64,000 bases of DNA from an uncultured Verrucomicrobiota bacterium (GTDB lineage Bacteria; Verrucomicrobiota; Verrucomicrobiia; Verrucomicrobiales; Verrucomicrobiaceae), in assembly GCA_903848465.1 (NCBI GenBank), contig CAINGK010000099.1, positions 1-64,000 of the forward strand, read 5' to 3'. Shown piece by piece: positions 46,165 to 59,049 of the stretch (position 1 is its first letter; each line of letters opens with the position of its first letter). A program made the position numbers and the translations under genes. A model generated the notes under the pieces. The model saw only the letters and a list, made by a program, of their open reading frames with translations, was not told the DNA's origin and searched no databases.

Positions 46165-46248
46165 GCGGCCTTCCGCCTACCTAAAAAGCTTAACATGCGC
46201 AAGGCCATTTCTTGGCCCATCTGCAAAAATCTGTTCTGGGCCTCTTGT

Positions 46249-47082
46249 TTACTTCAGCGTTTTGCGCAGCCAGGCGATCATTTGCGCCTGATAGTCCGAG
46301 CCCAGCTTTTCCCAGCCGCCCATGCCATGGATGCCGCCAGCGACGGTGATGGTCTCACACGTATTGCCTGCCGCTTTCATCTTCGCTTCAAAGTTCACGC
46401 TCTGCGAGATCGGCACGGTTTCGTCCTTGTCGCCGTGGATTTGCAGGAAGGGTGGCAGACCTGGGTGAATGTGGTTCATGGGCGAAATGTCCGCCAGTTT
46501 TTGCCACGTCGCGTCATTGAGTTCTTCCGTGCCGATGAGTCCACCGAGGCCACCGAGCGCGTTGCGCCGCTTCACCTGTACTGCCAGATCATGCGGGGCA
46601 TAAAACGGCACCACCGCCGCCACGCGGGTTTCCCCTTCGCCCGTGACTCCGGCCCAGGAGACGAGGTGCCCGCCGGCGGATTCGCCGATGAGCGCGATGC
46701 GGTTCACATTGACTTTGTATTCCGCCGCATGCGCCTTCACCCACTTGATCGCGCTGGCCACATCATCGGCACAGGCTGGCCACGCATGCTGCGGCGCGAG
46801 GCGGTAGTTGATGGTGAACCATGTGAAGCCCGCTTTTGAGAGCGGCTCAAACAGCGGCTTGATGAACGAATGCTTGTCCCCCTTCGTGAAGCCACCGCCA
46901 TGCACGAGGATGCAGGTGGAAAACGGTCCCTCACCCTCTGGTGTAAACGCATCGAGCGTCAGCGAGACGTCGCCCGCTTTGGCGAATTCAATGTCCTGCT
47001 TCAGGCCGGGCATGGAGAATGGTTTGTCGGCGGCAGGGAGGGCGGTGGTCAGGAGCAGAGCGAGTAGAAGCGCGGATTTCAT
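46249..47082 (-). CDS. Alpha/beta hydrolase (carboxylesterase / lipase-like), exported
   Basis: A 277-residue protein with signal peptide MKSALLLALLLTTALPA. The oxyanion-hole motif HGGGF lies near residue 62. The nucleophile elbow GESAGGH gives the catalytic Ser near residue 145. The acid is in HGDKDETVP near residue 216 and the His in GGIHGMGG near residue 250. The HGGG form places it in the hormone-sensitive-lipase / BD-FAE group of esterases. Substrate not known. The ATG at 47082 is used so that the signal peptide is at the N-terminus. Confidence 0.9.
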   Translation of the reverse strand: MKSALLLALLLTTALPAADKPFSMPGLKQDIEFAKAGDVSLTLDAFTPEGEGPFSTCILVHGGGFTKGDKHSFIKPLFEPLSKAGFTWFTINYRLAPQHAWPACADDVASAIKWVKAHAAEYKVNVNRIALIGESAGGHLVSWAGVTGEGETRVAAVVPFYAPHDLAVQVKRRNALGGLGGLIGTEELNDATWQKLADISPMNHIHPGLPPFLQIHGDKDETVPISQSVNFEAKMKAAGNTCETITVAGGIHGMGGWEKLGSDYQAQMIAWLRKTLK

Positions 47083-47339
47083 GGTGCGTAACAAACGACA
47101 TTGGCGTCCCAGATTATCGTCAATTCATTCATCTTCGCTCTGCTGAGGCTGTGCGAAACAGACCCTACGGGTGTGTTGATCAAAGGCTGCGAAAGTTGAA
47201 GGTAGAACTGGTGAGCTCCGAGTGGGATCAGTGCCAGGATGCAATTAGGAACAACAGGTTTACCTCGGCACACTGCCAGTCTGATCAATCAGAATGCGCG
47301 ACTCAACTGATCGAGCAGTTGAGCTTTGGATGTATCGCC

Positions 47340-48440
47340 TCACACCAGCCTCACATACCGCCGCCCTGGCAGCGCGCGTATCAGCCGCTTCATCTCCAGT
47401 CGCATCAGCGTGGCTGATACTGTCGCAGTGGTCAGGCCTGAATCCGTGGTGATGTCGTTGATGTGGGCTTCTTCGGTGCTGATGGACTTGTAGAGGATTT
47501 CTTCCTCCAGCGTGAGCGTGACGACAGGGCGGGTTTCTTGCACCAGCGGGGCTTTGGGCGCGGTGGGGAAGAGGGTCATGAGGTCGTCGAGCACATCGGC
47601 TCCATCCATGATGAGCTTGGCCCCTTGCTGAATGAGGCGGTTGCAACCAGCGGAGGTCGGTTTGTCGATGGGGCCGGGCACGGCATAGACGGTGCGGCCC
47701 TGCTCGGTGGCCTGCTGCGCGGTGATGAGGGAACCGCTGCGCAGCGGGGCCTCGACGACGATCAAACCGCAGCACCAACCGGCGACGATGCGGTTGCGGT
47801 AGGGAAAGGTTTGTTTGTCGGCCACGCGATCCACGGGGTACTCGCTGACCACCGCGCCGTTTTGCGCGATGCGCTCGGCAAGGGCCATGTTCTCTGGCGG
47901 ATACAGTTTGCCGATGCCAGAGCCGATGACGGCGACGGTGCGGCCTTTGGCGGCCAGCGCGGCCTCATGCGCGGCGGTGTCGATGCCACGGGCGAGCCCG
48001 CTCACGACGGTGTAGCCAGCGTAGGCGATCTGGAAGCTGAGCTTCTTGGTGGTGCTGAGGCCGTAGTTCGTGGCATGGCGACTGCCGACGACGCCGAGGG
48101 CGTTGTGATCGCGTTTGGTGAGCTCACCCCAGACGGTGAGGACAAGCGGCGGGTTGTAGATCTCGCGTAGCAGCGGCGGGTAGAGTTCGTCTTCCTGCGT
48201 GAGCAGGGTGAGGTCGCGCTCTTGGAGTTTTTTGAGTTCGCCCGCGAGATCGACCTGCGCTTCCCAGGTGGCGATGTTCTCGGCCTGATTGAGACCGAAG
48301 CCTTCGATCTGGAGGATGTCGCTGGTTTTGGCGCTGAGGATGCGCTCAGGGCTGCCAAAGTGCTGCAATAATTTGCGCACACGCACGGGACCGACCTGCG
48401 GGAGCAGGTTCAGTACGAGCCAAGCCTCGGTGCGGGTCAT
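47340..48440 (-). CDS. dprA: DNA processing protein DprA (Smf)
   Basis: A 366-residue protein that protects incoming single-stranded DNA and loads RecA during natural transformation. Helix-hairpin-helix-like N-terminus (LLPQVGPVRVRKLLQHFG). The Rossmann core has VVGSRHATNYG, GLARGIDTAAH, VIGSGIGKLYPPEN and SEYP, then RNRIVAG. A C-terminal winged helix follows (TTATVSATLMRLEMKRLI). Complete length. It is co-directional with the coiled-coil gene 16 bases upstream. Confidence 0.96.
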   Translation of the reverse strand: MTRTEAWLVLNLLPQVGPVRVRKLLQHFGSPERILSAKTSDILQIEGFGLNQAENIATWEAQVDLAGELKKLQERDLTLLTQEDELYPPLLREIYNPPLVLTVWGELTKRDHNALGVVGSRHATNYGLSTTKKLSFQIAYAGYTVVSGLARGIDTAAHEAALAAKGRTVAVIGSGIGKLYPPENMALAERIAQNGAVVSEYPVDRVADKQTFPYRNRIVAGWCCGLIVVEAPLRSGSLITAQQATEQGRTVYAVPGPIDKPTSAGCNRLIQQGAKLIMDGADVLDDLMTLFPTAPKAPLVQETRPVVTLTLEEEILYKSISTEEAHINDITTDSGLTTATVSATLMRLEMKRLIRALPGRRYVRLV

Positions 48441-48456
48441 TGCAGCACGCTATGGC

Positions 48457-48969
48457 TTAGGCAGCGGTGGTGGCAGCTTGGCCGTTTTTTGCGGCAGCAG
48501 CGGCGGATTCTGGCAGGGCCACGTTCGTCTGTGCCGAGCCGGAACCGATGAGCTTGCGGAAGATCTTCTGCGGGAAGGACTGGCCCTTCTCCTCGTTTTC
48601 CAACTGGCCAAGAGCGGCCGATTTGGCCATCTCCCACGCCGGGGCAAAGCCGGGGGCGCTGATGACCATCTGCTTTTCGGCGCGGGCCAGGATTTCCAGC
48701 TCGCGCTGCATCTTGTTCTCGGGGCGCTCGTTGAGGCGGGCGATCTGCATGCGCAGGTTTTCGTTTTCCTGCTTCAGCGCGGTGCGTTCTTTGTTGATGT
48801 CCTGGCTTTGCTTGGAGTCGAGGTCCAGCTTGTCGCTGAGCATGTTTTTGTAGCGCTTGAGTTCGCGCTTGGTCTTCCAGTGCCCCCAGAGGGATTGAAC
48901 GAGAAAAATGCCGCAGAACACGAGGCCGTAGATGAAAGTATTCTGGGGGGAGAGGAGGTCTTTGAACAT
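48457..48969 (-). CDS. Membrane-anchored coiled-coil protein
   Basis: A 170-residue protein with one membrane helix at about residues 12-30. A long charged coiled coil covers residues 33-95 (KLDLDSKQSQDINKERTALK, then ENLRMQIARLNERPENK). The tail is Ala-rich. No named family is recognised. It ends 16 bases before the dprA start, so it may share an operon with it; any role in DNA uptake is conjecture. Confidence 0.7.
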   Translation of the reverse strand: MFKDLLSPQNTFIYGLVFCGIFLVQSLWGHWKTKRELKRYKNMLSDKLDLDSKQSQDINKERTALKQENENLRMQIARLNERPENKMQRELEILARAEKQMVISAPGFAPAWEMAKSAALGQLENEEKGQSFPQKIFRKLIGSGSAQTNVALPESAAAAAKNGQAATTAA

Positions 48970-49129
48970 GGCTGGATAAAACTAACGCATGCCCCGGCGT
49001 GTGCAACCGGGCAAAAAGGCCGGGGACTGGGGGCAGGCAAAGGCTACGAACTTCAAAGCTCCTGAGATGCAGTGTGGAAGTCTGGTTGCATCCCGCAGCG
49101 GCTTCGCCTAGATGCGGGGTAGATTTCCC

Positions 49130-49840
49130 ATGCCCCACGCCCTTCTTCTCAAATTTCCTGGAACCAATTGCGATGCCGAAACCGCTCGTGCCTTGGAGGC
49201 GGCGGGATTCACTGCGGAGGTGCTGCCAGTGGCGCTGCTCGAGCCTTCTTCTCTCGACAAGGCGCAGATGATCGTGTTTTCCGGTGGCTTCAGCTACGGC
49301 GACTACGTAATGTCCGGCCGCATCGCGCAGCTCATCACGAAATCGAAGCTCGGCGACCAGTTGAAAACCTTCGTGGACAAAGGCGGCTACGCCCTGGGAA
49401 TTTGCAATGGCTTCCAAATCCTGACCCAGCTCGACCTTCTGCCCAAGGGCAGCCTGATTCACAACACCAGCGGTCGCTTCATCTGCCGCTGGGTGGGCCT
49501 GAAGAAGTCCAAGACCAAGGCCAGCCCCTACCTCAGCAAGCTGCCCGAGAATTTCGAATTGCCCGTCGCCCATGCCGAAGGCCGCTTGGTCACCGAAGGG
49601 GACGCAGCCGCAGGCTATGTGAAATCCGGCCACGCCGCGCTGCTCTACGCCACCAATGTGAACGGCTCCACCAACGCCATTGCCGGACTGCAGGACGACA
49701 CGGGCCGCGTCTTTGGCCTCATGCCGCACCCGGAGCGCTTCATCTTCAAGAGCCAGCATTACGATCCAGACTGGAGCGGGGACACCCAGTTTGGCTGGGG
49801 GCATTACCTCTTCCAGTCGGCCCGTGAGGCGCTGAACTGA
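49130..49840 (+). CDS. purQ: Phosphoribosylformylglycinamidine synthase subunit PurQ-like
   Basis: A 236-residue class I glutamine amidotransferase providing ammonia for purine biosynthesis. The N-terminal KFPGTNCDAETARAL and FSGGFSYGDYVMSGRIAQL are typical PurQ segments. The nucleophile is Cys92 in LGICNGFQIL. The His/Glu pair is in LMPHPERF. PurS and PurL are not next to it. The ATG at 49130 puts the first beta strand at the start. Confidence 0.95.
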   Translation: MPHALLLKFPGTNCDAETARALEAAGFTAEVLPVALLEPSSLDKAQMIVFSGGFSYGDYVMSGRIAQLITKSKLGDQLKTFVDKGGYALGICNGFQILTQLDLLPKGSLIHNTSGRFICRWVGLKKSKTKASPYLSKLPENFELPVAHAEGRLVTEGDAAAGYVKSGHAALLYATNVNGSTNAIAGLQDDTGRVFGLMPHPERFIFKSQHYDPDWSGDTQFGWGHYLFQSAREALN

Positions 49841-49937
49841 AAAGCAGCAGGGCGCAGCAAAAACTCGCGGGATTTTCAGCGACGGTGACTTCGTGGCAAT
49901 TTCATGCGGCCGTGGCCGTATGACTCATACCCCCTGA

Positions 49938-51263
49938 ATGTCCTTTCTCGCCTCGCATCCGGTCCTTCGTCTCATCGCCTCGCCCCAGCATCTGTGGCGC
50001 ACCCTGTCCCTGGGCATCAAGACCATCTGGCTGCACAAGCTGCGCTCCTTTCTGACAGCGCTCGGCGTGGTGTTTGGCGTGGCCTCCGTGGTGGCCATGC
50101 TCGCCATCGGTGAAGGGGCCAGCCATGAGGCGCAGGAGCAGATCCGCAAGCTCGGCAGCCAGAACATCATCCTCCACAGCGTCAAGCCGCCAGACGGGCA
50201 GGGGTCCAGCGGCGAGTCTCGCAGCATGATCAGCGAATACGGCATCACCCTGCGCGACATCGAGCAGATCCGCCAGACCGTGCCGGACATCCGCATCGTC
50301 GTCCCCAGTCGTCACATTTCGGAAAACATCTGGAATCTCGATCGCAGCGTGGACGGCCAAGTCATGGGCGTGCTGCCCGTCTATCCCGAGATGCGCAACC
50401 GCCGCGTCGTGCAGGGCCGATTCTTCAACGACCTCGAAATGCACGATCAAATCCCGGTCTGTGTCATCAATCAGACGGTGGCCTCGCGTATCTTCCAACT
50501 CTCCACCCCCGTGGGCAAATCCGTCCGGGTCAAAGGCTTCTACTACAAGGTCATCGGCATCATCGAGGATGAAGGCCAATCCGTCGGCGCGGACTCTGGC
50601 GGCGCTGGTCACACGCCCGATGCGCAGGCGCAGATCATGATCCCATTCACCACGCTGATGGATCAGTATGGCGAGGTCTTCTTCCGCTTCCGCACCGGGG
50701 GCTTCGAGGCTGAAAAAGTGCAGTTCCATGAGGCGGTCATTCGCGTCGATGACGTGAACAAGGTGGAAAGCCGCGCCGAGGCCATCCGCCATCTCATGAC
50801 CAGCAACCACAAAAAGGAAGACTGGCGCATCATCGTCCCGGTGGAGCTGCTCAAGCAGGCCGAGCGCACCAAGCAGATCTTCAGCATCGTGCTCGGCAGC
50901 ATCGCCGCCATCTCGCTTCTCGTCGGTGGCATCGGCATCATGAACATCATGCTCGCCAGCGTCACCGAGCGCACCCGCGAGATCGGCATCCGCCGCGCCC
51001 TCGGCGCGCGCCAGAACGACATCGTCGTGCAGTTCCTCATCGAGACCGTCCTGCTCGCCGGTGTGGGCGGCGTGCTGGGAGTGGCCCTCGGTTTGAGCAT
51101 CCCCCTAGCCGTGACCCATTTCGCCGGCGTCACCACCGTCATCAAAATGTGGTCCCCCATCCTCGCCTTCTCCATCTCCGTTTTTACCGGCATCGCCTTC
51201 GGCATCTACCCCGCAAGACGCGCCGCGCTGATGAATCCGGTGGAGGCGTTGCGGCATAATTAA
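49938..51263 (+). CDS. MacB-like ABC transporter permease
   Basis: A 441-residue protein. A first membrane helix (LRSFLTALGVVFGVASVVAM) is followed by a large extracytoplasmic MacB-type domain (about residues 55-280). Three C-terminal helices carry the FtsX/MacB permease signature, GGIGIMNIMLASVTERTREI near residue 330 and IGIRRALGARQNDI. These systems export peptides, drugs or lipoproteins, or transmit force. No ATPase or periplasmic adaptor gene is adjacent. Confidence 0.9.
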   Translation: MSFLASHPVLRLIASPQHLWRTLSLGIKTIWLHKLRSFLTALGVVFGVASVVAMLAIGEGASHEAQEQIRKLGSQNIILHSVKPPDGQGSSGESRSMISEYGITLRDIEQIRQTVPDIRIVVPSRHISENIWNLDRSVDGQVMGVLPVYPEMRNRRVVQGRFFNDLEMHDQIPVCVINQTVASRIFQLSTPVGKSVRVKGFYYKVIGIIEDEGQSVGADSGGAGHTPDAQAQIMIPFTTLMDQYGEVFFRFRTGGFEAEKVQFHEAVIRVDDVNKVESRAEAIRHLMTSNHKKEDWRIIVPVELLKQAERTKQIFSIVLGSIAAISLLVGGIGIMNIMLASVTERTREIGIRRALGARQNDIVVQFLIETVLLAGVGGVLGVALGLSIPLAVTHFAGVTTVIKMWSPILAFSISVFTGIAFGIYPARRAALMNPVEALRHN

Positions 51264-51299
51264 GGGGCGGGGCACCGAAGAGTGCGGCTGAGCCCACCC

Positions 51300-54200
51300 T
51301 CAAACCCACTCGGCACAGAGCAACTCGGCTTGGGCCAGGACGGTCTTAACCGCTTCCTCCTGCAAGTCCGGCGGGTAACCATGTTTGTTCAGGATTCGCT
51401 TTACCATGACTTTGATTTTGGCACGGGCGCTTTCGCGCAGGGTCCAGTCGATGGTGACGCTTTTCTTAACCTGGGTGATGAGTTCGGCGGCGATGAGCTT
51501 GAGCTTGTCATCGCCCATGGCCTGCACGGCGCTGTTGTTGGCGGCGAGGGCGTCGTAGAAGGCGACTTCGTCGTCGGTCAGGCCGAGGTCTTCGCCGCGT
51601 TTGGTGGCAGCATCGAGCTCCTTGGCGAGTCTGATCAGCTCTTCGATGACCTGCATCGTCGAGATGGCGCGGTTGTGGTAGGCGTTGAGGGTCTTTTTGA
51701 GCTTTTCGCTGAAGACCTGGCTTTGCACTAGGTTGTGCTTGGAGCGGACTTTGAGTTCGTCCTTGAGCAGTTTTTCCAACAGCTCGGCGGCGACGTTCTT
51801 GTGCTTGAGGCCGCGCACTTCGGCGAGGAACTGATCGCTGAGGATGCTGATGTCGGGCTTGGGCAATCCGGCGGCGGTGAAGACGTCGATCACCTGGCCT
51901 TCGGTGGTGATGGCCTTGCTGACGAGCTGGCGGATGGCGGCGTCGATCTGCTCGGGTGTCTTGCGGTTGGTGCTGCTCTGCTTGTTCAGCGCGGCTTGCA
52001 GGGCTTGGAAGAATGACACGTCATCGCGGATGGCGGTGGCTTCATCGCTGGCGGCGCAAAGGGCGAAGGCACGGGAGAGTTCTGTGACCACCTGCACCCA
52101 GCGCTTCTTGCCGTCGTCCTGTTCGAGAATGTGCTCCTGACCTGCGGGGATGAGAGCGAGACGTTCGGCAGGTTTGCCGCTAGTCCACTTGTCCCACTTG
52201 AAGCCGTGCAGCATGTCGCAGGCGATGTTGTGCTTCTCCAGCATCACGGCGATGGCCTGCGCGGTGTCAAAGGTGGGGTTCCCCTGCCCTCCGCTCTCGG
52301 TGTAGGTGATGAGGGCCTTCTTGAGCTGATCGGCGAGGCCGAGGTAATCGACCACAAGGCCGCCGGGCTTGTCGCGAAAGACGCGATTCACGCGGGCGAT
52401 GGCCTGCATGAGGCTGTGGCCTTGCATGGGCTTGTCGGCATACATGGTGTGCAGGCAGGGCGCGTCAAAACCGGTGAGCCACATGTCGCGCACGATCACG
52501 ATCTTGAAGGGATTCTTCGCGTCCTTGAATTGGTTCGCCAGTTCGCGGCGTTTGGTTTTGTTACCAATGTGCTTCTGCCATTCGGCACCGTCTTCGGCGC
52601 TGCCGGTCATCACCACCTTGAGCGTCTCGGCTTCCCACTCTGGGCGCAGCTTGATGAGGGCGTTGTAAAGGTCCACGCAGATGCGGCGGCTCATGCAGAC
52701 AATCATGGCCTTGCCGTCCATGGCCTCCACACGCTTCTCGAAGTGGGCCACCAAATCGGCAGCCACCAGCGCGATGCGTTTGGGGTCTCCCACCAGCGCC
52801 TCCAGCGCGGCCCACTTCGTTTTGAGCTTTTCCTTCTTTGTCAGCTCTTCGCCTTCGGTGATCTCTTCGAACTCTTCGTCGATCTTCGGCAGCTCGGCGG
52901 CGTTCAGGCTCAGCTTGGAAATGCGGCTTTCGTAGTAGATCGGCACCGTGGCCTTGTCTGCCACGGCGCGCTGGATGTCGTAGATGCTGATGTAGTCGCC
53001 AAAGACGGCGCGGGTGTTGGCGTCGGTCTTTTCAATGGGCGTGCCGGTGAAGCCGATGAAGGAGGCATTGGGCAAGGCATCGCGCAGATTGCTGGCGAAG
53101 CCGTAGGACATCTCGCCGGTCTTTTCATTCACCTTGCCGCCAAAGCCATACTGGCTGCGGTGCGCTTCGTCAGCAATAACGACAATGTTCTGCCGTGTGC
53201 TGAGTTCCGGCATGGGCTCGCCCTTTTCTGCGGCGAACTTGTGAATGGTGGTGAAGACAACGCCACCGCTCGCGCGGTTCAGCAGCTCGCGCAGATCCTC
53301 GCGGCTGGCGGCCTGCACGGGCGTCTGGCCGAGGATGTCGGCGCAGCGTTGGAACTGACCGAAAAGCTGGTCGTCGAGGTCGTTGCGATCCGTGAGCACC
53401 ACCAGCGTCGGGTTCTGCATGGCCGGATGCCGCACCACGCGGGCGGCATAGAAGAGCATGGAGAAGGACTTGCCGCTGCCCTGCGTATGCCAGACCACGC
53501 CTGCGCGGCGGTCGCCGGGTTTGCCGCCGTGCATGCGGCCGGACCAATACGTGCCCCCGCTGTCCTTCACGCGAGTCTCCTTCAGCATGCCACTGGCGCG
53601 CACGGTTTCCTCCACCGCCGCATTCACGGCATGGAACTGATGGTAGCCTGCGATGATCTTGTGCAGCGCGCCGTTGTCCGGGTCTTCTTCAAAGACGATG
53701 AAATGCTGCAGCAGGTCGAGGAAGCGCTGCCGCTCAAACACGCCGCGCACCAGCACCTCCAGTTCCAATGCGGTTTTCGGGGCATCGCCCTCGCCATCAA
53801 TCGTGCGCCAGACTTTGAACCATTCTTGGTTCGCCGTCAGCGAGCCCATGCGGGCTTGCAGGCCGTCGCTCACCACCAGGGCGGCATTGTAGTGAAGCAG
53901 GCTGGAGATCTCCGCCTTGTAGGTTTGCAGTTGGGAGTAGGCGCTCCAGATCGTCGCGTCTTCATCAGTGGCGTTTTTTAGCTCGATCAGGCCCAGGGGC
54001 AGACCGTTGACAAAAACCACGATGTCTGGCCTGCGGTTATGCTGGCCCTCGATCACCGTGAACTGATTCACCGCCAGCCAGTCGTTCGCCCGCACATCGT
54101 TGAAATCCACCAGCCAGGCCTGGTCGTTCTTGGTGCTGCCGTCGGCCCGCTTGTACACCACGTCCACGCCATCGCGAAGCATCTTGTGAAAGGCGCGGTT

Positions 54201-54452
54201 GGTCTGCGTGAGGGATGGTGTCCCGATGCGCAGGACTTTGCGCAGCGCTTCCTCGCGGGCGTCTTCGGGGATGGCGGGGTTCAGGCGCTGGAGGGCTGAG
54301 CGCAGGCGAGCCACCAAAACGACCTCAGCAAACGAATCCCGCTCCGCCGCCGCTTCACCGGGGGCGATGTGCGGCCCGTGGCCGATGGCATAGCCCAGCT
54401 CCCCGAACCATTCGAGGGCGGCGTCTTCGACGATGGATTCGTTGAGGGTCAT
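51300..54452 (-). CDS. hsdR: Type I restriction enzyme, motor/nuclease subunit HsdR
   Basis: A 1050-residue subunit that translocates DNA and cuts it. The RecB-like nuclease region is at about residues 125-195, with D143 in [10 protein letters not shown] and E157, K159 in LIELKN. The helicase core has Walker A TQGSGKS at 323-329 and the DEAH box at 428-431. The C-terminal half is helical, for binding HsdM. The start ATG overlaps the stop of the upstream rhuM gene. Last gene of a five-gene leftward operon. Confidence 0.95.
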   Translation of the reverse strand: MTLNESIVEDAALEWFGELGYAIGHGPHIAPGEAAAERDSFAEVVLVARLRSALQRLNPAIPEDAREEALRKVLRIGTPSLTQTNRAFHKMLRDGVDVVYKRADGSTKNDQAWLVDFNDVRANDWLAVNQFTVIEGQHNRRPDIVVFVNGLPLGLIELKNATDEDATIWSAYSQLQTYKAEISSLLHYNAALVVSDGLQARMGSLTANQEWFKVWRTIDGEGDAPKTALELEVLVRGVFERQRFLDLLQHFIVFEEDPDNGALHKIIAGYHQFHAVNAAVEETVRASGMLKETRVKDSGGTYWSGRMHGGKPGDRRAGVVWHTQGSGKSFSMLFYAARVVRHPAMQNPTLVVLTDRNDLDDQLFGQFQRCADILGQTPVQAASREDLRELLNRASGGVVFTTIHKFAAEKGEPMPELSTRQNIVVIADEAHRSQYGFGGKVNEKTGEMSYGFASNLRDALPNASFIGFTGTPIEKTDANTRAVFGDYISIYDIQRAVADKATVPIYYESRISKLSLNAAELPKIDEEFEEITEGEELTKKEKLKTKWAALEALVGDPKRIALVAADLVAHFEKRVEAMDGKAMIVCMSRRICVDLYNALIKLRPEWEAETLKVVMTGSAEDGAEWQKHIGNKTKRRELANQFKDAKNPFKIVIVRDMWLTGFDAPCLHTMYADKPMQGHSLMQAIARVNRVFRDKPGGLVVDYLGLADQLKKALITYTESGGQGNPTFDTAQAIAVMLEKHNIACDMLHGFKWDKWTSGKPAERLALIPAGQEHILEQDDGKKRWVQVVTELSRAFALCAASDEATAIRDDVSFFQALQAALNKQSSTNRKTPEQIDAAIRQLVSKAITTEGQVIDVFTAAGLPKPDISILSDQFLAEVRGLKHKNVAAELLEKLLKDELKVRSKHNLVQSQVFSEKLKKTLNAYHNRAISTMQVIEELIRLAKELDAATKRGEDLGLTDDEVAFYDALAANNSAVQAMGDDKLKLIAAELITQVKKSVTIDWTLRESARAKIKVMVKRILNKHGYPPDLQEEAVKTVLAQAELLCAEWV

Positions 54453-55516
54453 GGCGGGCTTCCTTCCTCCGGCAGGTTCTTTATCAACCGGTCGAAGTCG
54501 GACTCGAACAGGCGGTCTTGCACGATGCGGTATTTTTCAAACTCACTTTCAGCATGGGCTTGGGCGATTTCGGCGGTCACTTTGCCGGCATCCTGCAAAA
54601 TTTCCCGGTCGGTCGCGGCAATGAAACGGTTGAGGCGGGTTTCCCAGTCCTGCATGGTCATGGGAATCTGCCGCAGGGCCATGTCTTCGGCCACATCGAG
54701 GTAAGCGGAGACGAGGCGTTGCAACTGCGCCATCTCGTTTTCCGAGAGGTAGTTTTTCGCCACGCTGACATCGAACTTATGGATTTTACCTTGGGGTGCG
54801 TCTTTCCAGGTGGTCAGTCCCATGTGAGTTTTGGCCGCATCGGCACGGGAGACGATGACCTCTGCGGCGGTCTGGCCATGGATGGCCCAGTGGAGCTTGT
54901 TCTGCACGGTGGCAAAGAAGCGTTTGGTGGCTGCGGCGGTGACATCGTAGTCGATGGCCGTGGCGTAGATGTCGGTGATCTTCTGGTAGAACTTGCGCTC
55001 GCTCAGGCGGATTTCCCGGATGCGCTGGAGCTGTTCCTCGAAGTATTTTTTGCCGAGGATGGAGCCGTCGTTTTTCAGACGCTCGTCATCCATGGCAAAG
55101 CCCTTGATGGTGAAGGACTCAATGATGCCGGAGGCCCATTTGCGGAACTGGACGGCGCGTTCCGAGTTCACCTTGTAGCCCACGGCGATGATGGCGGCCA
55201 GGTTGTAGTGCTGGGTGTCGTAGGTTTTGCCGTCGGTGGCAGTTATCCGAAAATATTGGATAACTGAATCTGCCTCCAGCTCATGGTCAGAAAACACCTT
55301 TTTCAGGTGGTAGTTGATCGTCCTGACGTCCACATCGTAGAGCAGTCCCATCATCTTCTGGGTGAGCCAGACATTCTCATCGGCATACACGGCCTCCACT
55401 CCGCCCTGGCCGCTGGCAGCCACAAAGGTGAGGTACTCGGCCGCTGAGGAGCGCACCAGCGAGACTGCGGTGTTCTTTTTGGAAGGACCGCCGGGAGTGG
55501 GTTTGCGTTTGCTCAT
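54449..55516 (-). CDS. rhuM: RhuM family protein within the hsd operon
   Basis: A 355-residue protein. Segments [37 protein letters not shown] and [20 protein letters not shown] are those of the virulence-associated RhuM family, which is commonly found inside type I restriction clusters. An N-terminal DNA-binding-like helix ([20 protein letters not shown]) supports a DNA or regulatory role. Its exact function is not known. It overlaps hsdR by 4 bases and lies 24 bases downstream of hsdS. Confidence 0.85.
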   Translation of the reverse strand: MSKRKPTPGGPSKKNTAVSLVRSSAAEYLTFVAASGQGGVEAVYADENVWLTQKMMGLLYDVDVRTINYHLKKVFSDHELEADSVIQYFRITATDGKTYDTQHYNLAAIIAVGYKVNSERAVQFRKWASGIIESFTIKGFAMDDERLKNDGSILGKKYFEEQLQRIREIRLSERKFYQKITDIYATAIDYDVTAAATKRFFATVQNKLHWAIHGQTAAEVIVSRADAAKTHMGLTTWKDAPQGKIHKFDVSVAKNYLSENEMAQLQRLVSAYLDVAEDMALRQIPMTMQDWETRLNRFIAATDREILQDAGKVTAEIAQAHAESEFEKYRIVQDRLFESDFDRLIKNLPEEGSPP

Positions 55517-55540
55517 GGTTTCATCTCGGGTCGTTTTGAA

Positions 55541-56791
55541 CTATCCGGCGACTCCGGAGGGTTGCTTTCCGTCCACGCTCAGCTCGACGCTCAGCAGCTT
55601 TGGCAGCAGACTGTCACGCAGGGTAGCGAGCGTGCGGGATTGCTCTTCGTTCCGGTGAACCTGTTCCGTCCATGCGCCGAGGAATGTTGCGGCAGCTTTT
55701 TGAATGGGGAGCGGCGGGAGAAGCACTGACACTCGGCGAAGCTCAGATTGCCTGATACCCTCAACCGTCGTTCCAGTTCCGCGATTGATGATGTCTGTCT
55801 GACATGCAGGCGATTCGAGCCAGTAGTAGAGGAAGGCCGATTCGCATACGGCGGGGTTCGCCCGCATCGCAAAGATGCGTTGGCTCAGACAAAAGCGGGC
55901 ATCGAGTGCCAAATAGTAGAGTTCTCCGAGCGGAGCTTCGGAGGTCATCAGGATGTCGCCGAGCGCGAGCTTGTCCTTCATCCATCGCTCGTAGAGTTCT
56001 TCGCTCACGAAGTTGAACATGTCGGGCCGCACGAGTCGGCCTCCTTTCACGTTTTTAGCTGAGACGGCGGGAATGCCGGTCGATGACCAATCACTACCCA
56101 ACTTCTTCGGCGTCCTGCCGCGGTAGTCGATGATTAGGGACGTGGCGTCTTCAATGGTCCCAACGGTCCACCCGTGCGGGATTGGACCGATGGAGGAATC
56201 TTGGAACGAGTCAGGGAAGAGGGCGGCGGTGGCGGGGTCGAGGGCGGCGGGGGGGCGGCCGTCGAGTTTGGCGCGGACGGGGTCGAAATCCACGAACCAG
56301 CTCTGGAACAGCGCCCGCGCCATCGCCTCCAGCGTCGCGTTCATCCGCCGGTTCAACTCGATCTTGTCGTCCAGCGCCCCAAGCACCGCCGCGATGGCTT
56401 TCTGCTCGGCGAGGGGTGGGACATCGAAATCGCGCACATAGACTGCTGAGCGCGTTGTGGAGGGAATCGGCGAACCGTCATCAATCTCGCCGAGCTTGTG
56501 ATACTTGATGGCATAGTAGAGCCATCGCATATCGAACTCGGACTTCGGAACGACATAATAGGCAGTGTCGATGACGAAGAAAGGAGCGCGGGAAAATTCG
56601 ATGCCACGGTAAGCGCCCTTTCGTCCAAGGATGACGCCTGGGCCGGAAGCAAGTGGTTTGTCAGTCCATCCAATTGGGCCGTTGCTGCCGAAGACGCGAT
56701 ACTTGCCGCTCGCCTTGTCGTAATCACGCAACGCTTTCCCGTATTCGAGCGAGATTTCTTCGCCCCATGTGCTGGCTCGCCACTCGCTCAT
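55541..56791 (-). CDS. hsdS: Type I restriction specificity subunit HsdS
   Basis: A 416-residue subunit with two target-recognition domains that decide the bipartite DNA sequence. Each is followed by a conserved helix: VPPLAEQKAIAAVLGALDDK and EQKA-equivalent LPIQKAAATFLGAWTEQ. The first domain covers about residues 1-120, the second about 200-345. The central repeat has MARALFQSWFVDFDPVRAK. The start codon overlaps the stop of the PD-(D/E)xK gene by 4 bases. Confidence 0.93.
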   Translation of the reverse strand: MSEWRASTWGEEISLEYGKALRDYDKASGKYRVFGSNGPIGWTDKPLASGPGVILGRKGAYRGIEFSRAPFFVIDTAYYVVPKSEFDMRWLYYAIKYHKLGEIDDGSPIPSTTRSAVYVRDFDVPPLAEQKAIAAVLGALDDKIELNRRMNATLEAMARALFQSWFVDFDPVRAKLDGRPPAALDPATAALFPDSFQDSSIGPIPHGWTVGTIEDATSLIIDYRGRTPKKLGSDWSSTGIPAVSAKNVKGGRLVRPDMFNFVSEELYERWMKDKLALGDILMTSEAPLGELYYLALDARFCLSQRIFAMRANPAVCESAFLYYWLESPACQTDIINRGTGTTVEGIRQSELRRVSVLLPPLPIQKAAATFLGAWTEQVHRNEEQSRTLATLRDSLLPKLLSVELSVDGKQPSGVAG

Positions 56792-57320
56792 CCGTGGATT
56801 CTCCTGAGTGTTTCAATCACTTCGCCTTCAAATCCCCAAAGGGAAGTTTCCAACACCTTTGCGCCATTGATGAACCAAAAACATCTGTGCTGTGAAGGGT
56901 CTGGAGTGGGCATGATGCGCCACGCAGCACCAAGGATGTATTTGTATCGGTCCTCGGGATGCGTGAGGCCTACCAGCTTCTTTTCCATGTCAGCATACCC
57001 TGTCTCTGCGTGGTTCCAGAGGTAGTCTTTCTTGGCCTCAAGGCAGAAAAGATTTTCGGTATCCGACCTGCGTCGATGAATGATGACATCTGGCTTCATC
57101 GACTGCTTTTCAGCCCGCTGACATGCTTTGGGTTTGTCCCAGATTCGATTGTATTCGCAATCGACGTGGTAGCCCTCAAACAACCCATGCAGGTAGAGGC
57201 CCAGCCGAAACGTGATGGTCTGTTCGTTGACCCCGTCGGTCCCGAGGTCGAATAGCTCCGCGTCCCACTCGAACAACGCGTGGAAGCCGCCTGAAAGAAG
57301 ACCAACTAGGCGTTCTGCGT

Positions 57321-57324
<4 letters not shown>
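56788..57324 (-). CDS. PD-(D/E)xK nuclease-like accessory gene in the hsd operon
   Basis: A 178-residue protein from the ATG at 57324, which overlaps the hsdM stop as ATGA. It has the nuclease-like pattern D79 in [10 protein letters not shown] and E96-x-K98 in FCLEAKKD, plus an upstream Glu in a helix ([19 protein letters not shown]). It looks like a small restriction-endonuclease-fold protein. The C-terminal half, [20 protein letters not shown], is unassigned. A longer frame extends to 57561 but overlaps hsdM in another frame and is Arg-rich noise. Confidence 0.7.
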
Positions 57325-58964
<1,640 letters not shown>

Positions 58965-59049
58965 GTGGGGATTCTGCCGACGTAAGCGTGGGGGAAATCC
59001 CGTGGCAAGAAGTTACTTCGCAGGAAATGGCACCGAAGCCCTCAAACCT

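Noticed and set aside
52131..53981. 616-codon open frame antisense to hsdR
   Set aside because: hsdR has all expected motifs on the other strand and the antisense product shows none.
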